A DNA stretch of 64,000 nt. It comes from MFD04580-c1 sp963702995 (GTDB lineage: Bacteria > Planctomycetota > Phycisphaerae > Tepidisphaerales > Tepidisphaeraceae). Each line of letters starts with the position of its first letter. Position 1 is the stretch's first letter. Where the stretch lies: contig OY969783.1 of the NCBI GenBank assembly GCA_963702995.1, forward strand, positions 6,014,001 through 6,078,000. The letters run 5' to 3'. This document shows positions 17,093 through 25,050 of the stretch, piece after piece. A program made the translations under genes and the position numbers. The notes below the pieces were generated by a model, which was not told where the DNA came from, searched no databases, and was given only the letters and a program-made list of their open reading frames with translations.

Positions 17093-18027
17093 TCATCCAC
17101 GCCCTGCATGAAGCGCCTCCGCCCTCGCTGGCCGCGGCGCTGACAGCGTTTGAGGCGCAGTTCAGCTATCCGCTGGGGTCGGGCAGATCGTTTCGCATCA
17201 GCCATGGGGATGACTACCCCCGATTCTTCCGGTCGATGGGCGATACACGCTGTTTCGTGGTGGAGCGGCAATCCCGCGTCGTCGCCACGCTGGCGGTCGT
17301 AATCCGGTCGGTCTCTTTCCCTGGTGGTCACGTTCGCAGGGCGGCATATATCGGCGACCTGAAGCGCGACCCGGACAGAAGCAGTCCGTTCGTCTATCTC
17401 CGGCTCGCCGAAGCCGCGTTGGGCTGGGCGAGGCCACAAGTTGACTGCGCGTTCGGCGTCGTGATGGAAGGAACGCGTGTTTCTCCGGCTGCCTACACCG
17501 GCCGCCTCGGGCTCCCCGCGTTCGCTCGGATCGGCAGGGTTTCCGTGCTCCGCTTCGCAACCGGAACCGAACCCAATGCAGCCCCCGCACTCACGGCCGA
17601 GGCCGACGGATCGGCTCTTTACCGCCGGATCATCGGCGGGCCATACGCCGCCGACGGTCGCCCGGGCGACCGATCAGTGATGACGCCGGCGTGGCTCGTT
17701 GACCCGGGCGGCCGCGCGTGCGGCCGCCTGGAAGACACCGCCAGGGCAAAGCGATTGATCGACAGCGACGGAACGGAGATGAGCAGCGCACACCTCGCCT
17801 GCTTCGCCTGGGAATGCCCCGACGCCGCCGCCCGACTGCTCCGTTCAGCACGCTGCCGCGCGGCGCGGCTCGGTTTTCCGGCATTGTTCGTCTCCATTCC
17901 GGAGCACCACTTGCCCCAGATCGAATGCGCCCTCGGCCCGGTGGAGAAAGTCGTCGCGCCGGCGACGGTCTACGGCGTCGGATTGCCGACCGATGCGGCC
18001 TGGAACATCAATACCTCGGAGATTTAG
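17089..18027 (+). CDS. GNAT-family acyltransferase
   Basis: This 312-residue protein has an N-terminal GNAT acetyltransferase-like domain: 'DTRCFVVERQSRVVATLAVV' forms the central strands and 'VRRAAYIGDLKRDPDRSS' sits where the acyl-CoA loop belongs. The C-terminal half ('TPAWLVDPGGRACGRLEDT' and beyond) may be a second GNAT-like lobe. It starts within the stop of the DUF3419 gene (ATGA) and ends two bases before the diiron-oxidase start. That coupling argues for a joint product. N-acylation of the amino group added by the DUF3419 enzyme is a reasonable guess, not shown by sequence. Confidence 0.7.
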   Translation: MIIHALHEAPPPSLAAALTAFEAQFSYPLGSGRSFRISHGDDYPRFFRSMGDTRCFVVERQSRVVATLAVVIRSVSFPGGHVRRAAYIGDLKRDPDRSSPFVYLRLAEAALGWARPQVDCAFGVVMEGTRVSPAAYTGRLGLPAFARIGRVSVLRFATGTEPNAAPALTAEADGSALYRRIIGGPYAADGRPGDRSVMTPAWLVDPGGRACGRLEDTARAKRLIDSDGTEMSSAHLACFAWECPDAAARLLRSARCRAARLGFPALFVSIPEHHLPQIECALGPVEKVVAPATVYGVGLPTDAAWNINTSEI

Positions 18028-18029
18028 CC

Positions 18030-18722
18030 GTGACCTGCGCCCCAAATATCAGCGCCCTGTCCGATGCCGTCCTCGACCGCATCGGGCTGTTCCGGAACTC
18101 CTACTTTCTGGGCTTGTCGAGCGGCTCCTTGTCGTTGCCGCAATTTCGAGAGTCCCAGGAACAGTTCTTCTACGCAGTGCGATATTTCCCGCGGCCGATC
18201 GCCGCGCTCATGTCTCGGCTCCCGGACCCGTCGATGCGAGTCGGCCTCCTGCAAAACGTCGTCGAGGAGCACGGGGATTTTCGGGAGCTGCAATTCCACC
18301 AGAACACGTTTCGCCAGTTCCTCACCAGCATCGGCGCCCGGCACCCAAGCCCTAACGGATCGGCCATGCGGCCGGCGGTCCACGCGTTCAATTCAATCCT
18401 GATGGCCGCGTGCTTGGCCGACGAACTGTCGGTCGGCGTCTGCTGCCTCGGGATCATCGAAAAGTCCTTCGCCACCCTGTCGGCGATGATCGGCCGGGCA
18501 GTCGTCGATCGCGGCTGGGTGAAGGCCCAGGACCTGACCCACTATGCCCTGCACGCTGAACTCGATGTCCGCCACGCCGACGATATGTTCGCGATAGTCG
18601 AGCCGCGATTTGACGAGTTGGCGGAACGACTTTGGATCCAGCAGGGGCTCGAACTTGGGGCCTACGCCTTCGACCAACTCTACCGCGGCCTGCTCCTCGA
18701 AGCGGAGGTGGCAAATACGTAA
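18030..18722 (+). CDS. Heme-oxygenase-like diiron oxidase
   Basis: This all-helical protein of 230 residues is of the iron-containing redox enzyme family (TenA/heme-oxygenase-like fold, HDO). Likely metal ligands are in 'VVEEHGDFRELQFHQNTF' near residue 77 and 'HAELDVRHADDMF' near residue 174. Known HDOs cleave or oxidise fatty acids and amino acids with O2 (for example UndA and SznF). Here it probably modifies the lipid or amino acid moiety made by the operon. The GTG start at 18030 is three bases after the GNAT stop codon. The downstream PAP2 gene begins eight bases after its stop. Confidence 0.8.
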   Translation: MTCAPNISALSDAVLDRIGLFRNSYFLGLSSGSLSLPQFRESQEQFFYAVRYFPRPIAALMSRLPDPSMRVGLLQNVVEEHGDFRELQFHQNTFRQFLTSIGARHPSPNGSAMRPAVHAFNSILMAACLADELSVGVCCLGIIEKSFATLSAMIGRAVVDRGWVKAQDLTHYALHAELDVRHADDMFAIVEPRFDELAERLWIQQGLELGAYAFDQLYRGLLLEAEVANT

Positions 18723-18729
18723 GCGGTTC

Positions 18730-19368
18730 GTGCCCCTGGCCCGGGCGGTGGCCGCCGAGCGAGGCCGGAAGGCCCTCGTCGCGGTGTTCCTTGGGCTGGT
18801 CTATTGCATGGGCTACGTTGTCATCGAGCGATATCCCGTGTTCCGTCCGATTCGGTTCCCGTTGTTGGCGATCGATCGCCGGGTCGCGTTTTCGCCGCGG
18901 TGGGTCTGGGCCTATGAGTCGATCTACCCGCTCCTGATGGTCGCGTTGCTGGGCCGCGCTCGTGGCGACATCGCACGATATGCGACCGGATTTATCATTG
19001 TGATGGGGGTCGGCTTCAGCGTCTTCCTTCTGTTTCCCGTTCAAGGGCCGCGGCCGCCGATCTTCGCCGGGGGCGGCCTGTATCGCTTGCAGACGACAAT
19101 CGATACCCCTCTGAATTCTTTCCCGTCCATGCACATCGCGCTGGCTACCTACTCGGCGTGCGTGGGCATCCAGTGTACGAGCGGAGTGCTGCGGCGCCGG
19201 TTGGCGGCCCTCCTCCCCGCGTGGGTGCTGTGCATCGGCTACTCCGCTCTGGCCACCAAGCAACACTATGCTGTCGATCTCCCTGCCGGCGCCCTGCTCG
19301 GATGGGCCGGCCAGCGGCTTGCGTGGCGCCTTCATCGGACGGGGGACCGTTCGATCGGCCGGTTCTGA
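18730..19368 (+). CDS. PAP2-family membrane phosphatase/phosphotransferase
   Basis: This integral membrane protein of 212 residues has five to six hydrophobic segments. Motifs of the PAP2/inositolphosphotransferase branch are present: 'VQGPRPPIF' near residue 105, 'NSFPSMHIALATYSA' near 130 and 'ATKQHYAVDLPAGALLGWAG' near 178, with the catalytic His pair. It could dephosphorylate phosphatidic acid to diacylglycerol, the acceptor used by BtaA-type enzymes, or transfer a head group. The start is uncertain: GTG 18730 is assumed, and a GGAGG lies 20 bases upstream. It is the last gene of the lipid operon. The 188 bases downstream hold no recognised feature. Confidence 0.8.
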   Translation: MPLARAVAAERGRKALVAVFLGLVYCMGYVVIERYPVFRPIRFPLLAIDRRVAFSPRWVWAYESIYPLLMVALLGRARGDIARYATGFIIVMGVGFSVFLLFPVQGPRPPIFAGGGLYRLQTTIDTPLNSFPSMHIALATYSACVGIQCTSGVLRRRLAALLPAWVLCIGYSALATKQHYAVDLPAGALLGWAGQRLAWRLHRTGDRSIGRF

Positions 19369-19556
19369 ACGCACCCCTCGGTTATTGATCGTGATTCTTC
19401 TTCAGCCACTTGCCGAGCGGGAGCATCAGCATGCACGGAGTTCAACGACCAGCACATTGCCCGTGTGCTCAAACAAGGAATGTTGCGTCCCTGTGGAAGC
19501 GACGGAGCGCAGTTCGCAGGTATCGCTCCTGGGGCAGCTTGGCCATCCGTCGTTGC

Positions 19557-20612
19557 CTACGGTCTCGCAGGCTCCCATCGAAACGCCGGCTTCCCCATGC
19601 GGGACGCGAAGAAGGTGTGTTGCTCCGGGCACCAGGCGATGTTGATGAACCAACCCGGCCGCGTCAGGTCGAAGCCCGGCGGCAGGGGGGCGGCGAGGTT
19701 CCAGGTTTCGCCGGCGTCGGTCGTCTCGAAGATGCCCTTCGCGCCGGCGGCCACGATGTGCTTCGCGTCCTTCGGGTCGAAGTAAGGGCCGACGGTCGCG
19801 TCAACGGCCGCCCCCTGGCGGGACCACGTTGCGCCCTTGTCGTGGCTTGTCAGAATGCCACCTCTATCGAGCCAGTAGGCGACCCCCTTCGACACGCGCA
19901 CCACGCGGCCGGCCGGCTCCATTTCCGACACCTTTTGCCAAGACTCCCCACGATCGGTTGATCGCTGAATGCCTTTCCCTTTGCAGGCGTGGACGAGCGT
20001 TTTATCGTCGAAGACGCCGAGGCCGCCGGTTTTTTCGAACTCCGGGTCGGTGAAAACGTGCTTCCACGTCTTGCCGCTATCGACGCTCAGGTAGACCTTG
20101 CCGCCGCTCTCGTGGTGGGCGGCGAGGATGTTCGCGGCAGGCTCGCCGGCAGTCGCCGGCCAATCGACGGCCGCGTAATCCCAGTTGCGGCCCATGGGCG
20201 CGAAGGGGAGCCAGGTCTTGCCAGCATCAGGCGACTGGGCGCACTTCCCGTCGAGCATGAAGCACGCAAGGCGGCCGCCGGCGGGGTCCACGTTGAGCGT
20301 GAATGACGTCTCGCACCGTCCGCCCACGTTGCCGCCGTCGATTCGAGCGAACGTCTTCCCCTGATCGGTTGAGGACCAGACGCCCTGGTCGGGGATAATC
20401 AGGTAAAGGGCGCCGCTGACGGGGTCAGCCGCGATGCCGGCTGTCTCGCCGGGGTAGCCGATCTTCTTCCCTTCTGACTTCAACTGTTGGACGAGCGGCT
20501 CGGAGATGTTGACCCAGGCGCCGGCCGGCGAAGGGGTGGTCGGGGCGGCCGCAGCGCGATTGGCGAGGATGAGAGCGACGCATGCGATCAAGAGGCGTAA
20601 ACGTGCCGCCAT
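19557..20612 (-). CDS. Secreted BNR/Asp-box beta-propeller protein
   Basis: This exported protein (351 aa) has a signal peptide ('ARLRLLIACVALILANRAAA'). It contains repeated Asp-box motifs, S-x-D-x-G-x-T-W: 'SSTDQGKTF', 'SPDAGKTW', 'SVDSGKTWK', 'STDRGESW', 'SHDKGATW' and 'TTDAGETW'. These mark a sialidase-like or VPS10-like beta-propeller. The catalytic arginine triad of true sialidases is not evident, so glycan binding is as likely as hydrolysis. ATG 20612 is preferred because GGAG lies nine bases upstream and it begins the signal peptide directly. It lies 34 bases downstream of the sulfatase and probably shares its transcript. Confidence 0.82.
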   Translation of the reverse strand: MAARLRLLIACVALILANRAAAAPTTPSPAGAWVNISEPLVQQLKSEGKKIGYPGETAGIAADPVSGALYLIIPDQGVWSSTDQGKTFARIDGGNVGGRCETSFTLNVDPAGGRLACFMLDGKCAQSPDAGKTWLPFAPMGRNWDYAAVDWPATAGEPAANILAAHHESGGKVYLSVDSGKTWKHVFTDPEFEKTGGLGVFDDKTLVHACKGKGIQRSTDRGESWQKVSEMEPAGRVVRVSKGVAYWLDRGGILTSHDKGATWSRQGAAVDATVGPYFDPKDAKHIVAAGAKGIFETTDAGETWNLAAPLPPGFDLTRPGWFINIAWCPEQHTFFASRMGKPAFRWEPARP

Positions 20613-20646
20613 GAGACATGACTCCATGAAGTGAAGGGGCGCCCGG

Positions 20647-22410
20647 TCATGGCTTCAACGTGAGCGTGATCATCCGCACCTCGGCCACCTGTTTTCCCGG
20701 CACCTCGAGTGCCTTCAGGGTCAGCAGGCCTCGGCCGGCGGACAGTGTCACCTCGCCCAGCGGGAGCGGCCGGAAGTCGCGCATGTAGGACTCGGTCTTC
20801 CTCGGCACGCGATCTTCGTTGTCGATCAGCGGCGGCCCCCAGCCGGGGATCTTGCCGGTCAGTCGGCTCCCGAGGAACGACAGCTCGACCGTGGCGCCGG
20901 CGTCGGCGGGCGGGCAGGTGTAGTACAAGGTCACGTCGTAGCGGCCGGCGGTATGGACGTCGATATCCCACGTCATTGAATCGTCGAGGCTCGACCAGTT
21001 TACGAAGTAGGAGCTGTTCGGCGCCTTGGCACTGCGCTGGACGCGGCCGTGCGGGATGCCGTCTCGGGCCGGAAGGGGTGTCATCGGAAATTCGCGATAC
21101 CCGACGGGGAACGGGCGGTCGTCGTCCTGCTTTTCCGGGACAACCTCCTTGCGCCAGGCGAGCACCGCATGCGATAAGGCACGCGCGACGTCAGGGTGGG
21201 CGGCCGCCACGTCTTTCGATTGCCCGGGGTCGGCGGCCATATCGAACAACGCGCCCCGATCGTCCAGCCGATACTGCTGCGTGCGTACGCTGATGCGGCC
21301 GCCGATATGGGTGAAGAGCATTCGATCCGGCCAATCGTGTGCTGTCCCCAGGGCCAGCGGCGAGACGTCCTTTCCGTCCAGCGGCTGATCGCCGATCAAC
21401 GGGACGCCGGCGAGCGCGGCGAGCGTGGGGAGCAGGTCAATCGCCCCGGCAATCTGGGGCACGATCGTGCCGGGCTTCACCTTTCCCGGCCAGCGGAGGA
21501 TGAACGGCTCGCGAATGCCTCCTTCGTCGGTGTTCCCTTTTTTGCCCTTCATACCGCCGTTCCAACGGAAGTCGGCGGGGCCGTTGTCGGAGAAGTAAAC
21601 GACGATCGTCCCCTCGGCCAGGCGCAGCTCGTCGAGCCGGGCGAGCAGGCGGCCGACGTTCGCGTCTAGGTTCTCGTTCATCGCCAGGGCACAGCGGGTG
21701 ATCTGCAGGTCCTCCCGGGGGCCCTGTGGGCCGAGCAGATTGATCGGCTTGTCCTTATACCGATCCCAATACTGATCCGGCACACAGAACGGCGAGTGTG
21801 GCGTGTTGAAGGCCAGGTAGCAGAAGAATGGGCCCTGCTTGTGGCCCGCGATGAAATCCATCGCGTGGTTCGTCAGGTCGTCGGCGATGTACCCTTTGCC
21901 GCGGACGAACGTGCCGTTGTGCTCCAGCGGCGGGTCGAAGTAATAGCCCCAGTGGCCTGACGTGAAACCGTAAAACTCCTCGAACCCCCGGGCATTGGGG
22001 TGATAGGGCCATTGGCTGCCGTTGTGCCACTTCCCGAACAGGCCCGTCGCATAGCCGGCGGCTTTGAAGGTATCGGCGATCGTCTTCACGCCCGGGTCGA
22101 GCCGCTCCTGCCCGGTGCTGACGCCCCGTACGCCGCCGCGCGGGTGATAGCGGCCGGTCAGGAACTCGGCACGGGTGGGGGAGCAGACAGGGCAAACGAA
22201 GAACCGATCGAACACGGCGCCCGAGCGGGCCAGGCCATCAATGTTCGGGGTGGCGACGTTCGTGTTTCCGTTGAAGCTGACGTCGCCCCATCCCTGGTCG
22301 TCGGCGAGGATGACCAGAACGTTGGGCCGCGTCGCCGCCGCCCTGGCGAGCGAGGGAACGCCGCAGAGGAAGATCAGCAACACGGTCGATGCGAGCGCGT
22401 CTCGTCTCAC
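20647..22410 (-). CDS. Secreted sulfatase (formylglycine type) with C-terminal beta domain
   Basis: This is an arylsulfatase A-like enzyme (587 aa) that removes sulfate from polysaccharides, exported by a signal peptide. The metal site starts 'NVLVILADDQGWGDVSF'. The formylglycine motif is 'CSPTRAEFLTGR' (C-x-P-x-R), requiring a maturase encoded elsewhere. 'GLFGKWHNG' and 'FNTPHSPF' supply further active-site residues. After residue ~470 an extra domain resembles a carbohydrate-binding beta-sandwich ('WDIDVHTAGRYDVTLYYTC'). The GTG at 22410 is chosen over upstream frames because GGAGG lies seven bases before it. Planctomycetes carry many such genes for algal glycans. Confidence 0.93.
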   Translation of the reverse strand: MRRDALASTVLLIFLCGVPSLARAAATRPNVLVILADDQGWGDVSFNGNTNVATPNIDGLARSGAVFDRFFVCPVCSPTRAEFLTGRYHPRGGVRGVSTGQERLDPGVKTIADTFKAAGYATGLFGKWHNGSQWPYHPNARGFEEFYGFTSGHWGYYFDPPLEHNGTFVRGKGYIADDLTNHAMDFIAGHKQGPFFCYLAFNTPHSPFCVPDQYWDRYKDKPINLLGPQGPREDLQITRCALAMNENLDANVGRLLARLDELRLAEGTIVVYFSDNGPADFRWNGGMKGKKGNTDEGGIREPFILRWPGKVKPGTIVPQIAGAIDLLPTLAALAGVPLIGDQPLDGKDVSPLALGTAHDWPDRMLFTHIGGRISVRTQQYRLDDRGALFDMAADPGQSKDVAAAHPDVARALSHAVLAWRKEVVPEKQDDDRPFPVGYREFPMTPLPARDGIPHGRVQRSAKAPNSSYFVNWSSLDDSMTWDIDVHTAGRYDVTLYYTCPPADAGATVELSFLGSRLTGKIPGWGPPLIDNEDRVPRKTESYMRDFRPLPLGEVTLSAGRGLLTLKALEVPGKQVAEVRMITLTLKP

Positions 22411-22534
22411 GGTCGATCCTCCAACACAAGAGAACTCTAGCAAGCGGAGAGAAAACCGTCGCGGAGGATGCATACGGTTCCTTGTCTTCCCGAATTGGTC
22501 AAGGGTGTAACGCACGGATACGGCAGAGCAATTC

Positions 22535-22673
22535 TGGTCCCCTCTCCCGGTACGCCGGGGAAGGGATAGGGAGGGGGCTCTATCGCCGGGAGCGCCGGCT
22601 GGCATCTCGTCACCCCCCCCGCCGATGCCCCCCCCGTCCTCCCTCGGATTACCGGGACAGGGGGGAAGTCACC
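22535..22673. repeat. Composite palindromic intergenic repeat, copy 1
   Basis: Two GC hairpin-forming blocks (22535-22579, TGGTCCCCTCTCCCGG... ; 22628-22673, ...TACCGGGACAGGGGGG) are separated by about 50 bases. The same two-block design recurs at 50672-50810. It lies between the sulfatase and PQQ-like genes, both on the minus strand. Confidence 0.75.
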
Positions 22674-22699
22674 TCGCGCTTCTGGAGAGCGGCGCGCCG

Positions 22700-23989
22700 T
22701 TACTTGCTTCCGACGCAGTAGAGCTGCTTGCGACCCAGGATGTAAAGCTTCCCGTTGGCGGCGGCCGGGGAGGCGTGGTTCGGGTCGGACAGGTCGTTCG
22801 TGGACAGGATCGCGAAGTCGGCGCCCGCGCGAATCACAAAGCTCTTGCCGCCGCTGGCGAAGAAGAGGTGGCCGGCGGTGTCGGCGATGGGGCTGGACCA
22901 GGTGCTGCCGATCCCCGGCAGGCGGTTCGAGTAAGCCTCCGCTCCGGTCGCCACGTTGAAGCAACGCAGAAGGTTTGGCGACTGCAGCCGATAGAGATAG
23001 CCGCCGGCAATGATCGGCGAGCCGATCGCCTCAGTCGTGTGCGCGATGGACCATTTCACGTGCGTCGCGGTCACATCGCCCGACCCGGTCGGATCGACCG
23101 CCACGCCCGGGCTGCCGCGGCCGGAGTCAACGTAGACGATGCCATCGCCGTACGCGGGGCTCGACGCGTCACCGGCCGCCCGGCACCACCAGAGGCGGCG
23201 GCCGGTCGCCGGATCGAAGCTCTGCAGCCCCTCGGCCGCCGGTGACCCGCCCGACGCCAGCACGAGCAGTTGGGGCGCTCCCTTGACGTCGATCAGCACC
23301 GGCGTGCTGTGGGCGAAGCCGATCGTCGGCATCTTCGTTTCCCACTTCACGTCGCCAGTGCCCGCGTCGAAGGCGACCAGCCGCGAATCCTTCGCGTGGG
23401 ACATCGCGCAGAGCAGGATGACCGTATCGCCGAACAAAACCGGGCTGCTGCCGACGGTCACGTCGAACGTATACGGGACAAGCTCCTTGCGCCAGACGAC
23501 ATGGCCGTCGAAATCCAGTGCGGCGATCACGGCCGAGCCAAAGGCGACGTACAGATGCTTGCCGTCGGTGCAGGGGGTTGGGGCCGCGTAGCCGCCGCCG
23601 GCGCCGCTTCGGAAGTCGTTCCGCAGCCACGGGCCTGGCTGAAGCCCGGTATCCCACAGCCGCTTTCCGTCCGCCGCGGAGAAGCAGGTGACGTGGTGAT
23701 CGGGGATGGACTGGTGGTCGTCTCCCTTGTCGCCCCAGGTTACGGTGCAGGTAAAGACGACGCCGCCGCTGACGATCGGGCTGGCATGCCCCTCGCCGGG
23801 CGGGTCGGCGGCCCACAAGACGTTCTCCCGGTCCTTGCCGCCCCAGTTGAGGGGCAGATGGGCATCGGCCGCGTAGCCGAGGCCCGTCGGCCCGCGGAAC
23901 TGGGGCCAGTCCTCCGCACGAGCCGTCCCGGAGAGGGCCACGCACAGACAGAGCACCGCCGCGCCTGGGACGGCCCTTGAGAAAGTCAT
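22700..23989 (-). CDS. Exported PQQ-like beta-propeller protein
   Basis: This 429-residue protein has a signal peptide ('GAAVLCLCVALSGTARAE') and then 'DWPQFRGPTGLGYA', the standard start of planctomycete 'PQQ-binding-like/outer membrane assembly factor BamB-type' propellers. Repeated blades end in Trp or aromatic motifs, for example 'AADGKRLWDTG', 'DFDGHVVWRKE', 'DAGTGDVKWETK' and 'PATGRRLWWCRA'. No quinoprotein active-site residues are evident, so it is likely a scaffold or binding protein. GGAGGGCCGG precedes ATG 23989. It lies 35 bases after the DUF1080-like gene in what may be a minus-strand operon reaching to the beta-propeller gene at 19557. Confidence 0.88.
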   Translation of the reverse strand: MTFSRAVPGAAVLCLCVALSGTARAEDWPQFRGPTGLGYAADAHLPLNWGGKDRENVLWAADPPGEGHASPIVSGGVVFTCTVTWGDKGDDHQSIPDHHVTCFSAADGKRLWDTGLQPGPWLRNDFRSGAGGGYAAPTPCTDGKHLYVAFGSAVIAALDFDGHVVWRKELVPYTFDVTVGSSPVLFGDTVILLCAMSHAKDSRLVAFDAGTGDVKWETKMPTIGFAHSTPVLIDVKGAPQLLVLASGGSPAAEGLQSFDPATGRRLWWCRAAGDASSPAYGDGIVYVDSGRGSPGVAVDPTGSGDVTATHVKWSIAHTTEAIGSPIIAGGYLYRLQSPNLLRCFNVATGAEAYSNRLPGIGSTWSSPIADTAGHLFFASGGKSFVIRAGADFAILSTNDLSDPNHASPAAANGKLYILGRKQLYCVGSK

Positions 23990-24024
23990 CCGGCCCTCCG
24001 TTGACCTTGGATCGAATCAGACCC

Positions 24025-24744
24025 CTACTTCGCGTCGGCGCTCTTCTGGCGGGCGGCAAGCAGCTTGCCCTTCACCTGTTCCCAGTCCGATTTCAGGGCG
24101 CCGGCCTCAGCGATCGAAAGGTCCTTGAAGCAGACGCCGGCGCCGGCGGTGGTGAGCGAGACGTTGTTCTTCTCCACGGCCAGAGCGTCGTCGCTGCCGA
24201 TGGCGACATGCGTCGCGTCGGTCCAGGCTACGAGGTTCTTGCCCGACCATTCAACCGTCATCGTGTACCACTCGCCCGCCGCAAACTTCTGCGCCACGGT
24301 GTCGAGGTTCACGCCTTTTTCGGTGCTCGTCTTATTCGGCTGATCCTTCCGCGCGGTGAAGCCGACCGGCGTGATCGTGACGCGTCCGATGTGCCCGCCC
24401 TTGCCGTTAATCGAGAACGCCGTGCTCTTCGACCCGTCCAGCCTGAAGCTGAAATGCGCTACAAAATCCTTCGCCTTCAGGTCATGCCGGAGGACGGCCG
24501 GGTGCATGTCCTCGGTCTTCTCGACCCCTTTGAGCGCGCCGCCGCTGACCTCCCACGTCCCCTTGAGCGCCTTCCAGTCCGCCGGAAGGTCTTTGGTGAA
24601 CGAGTCGCTGAAGAGCTCCTTCCCCGGCTCAACCATCAGCGTCTTCGGACCCGACGCCGGCTCGGCCGCCGTTGCGACACGAGTGGCGGCCGAGGTCACG
24701 CAGATCATCCCAAAGATCGCAAGCAACAGGTGATTGATTCGCAT
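24025..24744 (-). CDS. Exported DUF1080-like (concanavalin-fold) protein
   Basis: This 239-residue protein has a signal peptide ('MRINHLLLAIFGMICVTSAA') and a single lectin-like beta-sandwich. Family cues are 'ELFSDSFTKDLPADWKALKG' near residue 45, 'GTWEVSGGALKGVEKTEDMH', 'FSFRLDGSKSTAFSINGKGG' and 'WYTMTVEWSGKNLVAWTD'. DUF1080 (3-keto-disaccharide hydrolase) proteins act on or bind oxidised sugars; this one is at the short end of the range. GGAGG sits before ATG 24744, which decides the start over an in-frame upstream Met. It is the first gene of the 24.7-19.6 kb minus-strand group. Confidence 0.8.
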   Translation of the reverse strand: MRINHLLLAIFGMICVTSAATRVATAAEPASGPKTLMVEPGKELFSDSFTKDLPADWKALKGTWEVSGGALKGVEKTEDMHPAVLRHDLKAKDFVAHFSFRLDGSKSTAFSINGKGGHIGRVTITPVGFTARKDQPNKTSTEKGVNLDTVAQKFAAGEWYTMTVEWSGKNLVAWTDATHVAIGSDDALAVEKNNVSLTTAGAGVCFKDLSIAEAGALKSDWEQVKGKLLAARQKSADAK

Positions 24745-25050
24745 TAGAGCCTCCGAATGTGACCAACGTTCTGGCATGGGCGTCCAGCGACATTACAAAC
24801 GCCGTCCACGCACCGTTGTCCCGCCGGGAAATGCCACCAGGCGATCTTGCGGCGAAAGCTGGCGACAAAATCAGGTTTTTTAGACGGTTTTGGGGGTGGA
24901 CGTCCAAGGGTCGGGGACGAATGAGTGGAAGGGCTCTCAAGGGGGAAACACTGCTTCACATTGCAGCGCGGGGGCGGAGGGAGAGTATTCTTGGAGCAGG
25001 GGCGGCCGCTCCGTTGCGACGGCCGGTGCGTGGTGGAGTTTGGAAAGCAC
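24745..25050. other. Divergent promoter region
   Basis: This 306-base gap lies between the divergent DUF1080-like and DUF1549/DUF1553 genes and must hold promoters for both directions. I see no clear -35/-10 pair or operator. An A/T-richer patch (about 24868-24890, GACAAAATCAGGTTTTTTAG) stands out. Confidence 0.4.
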
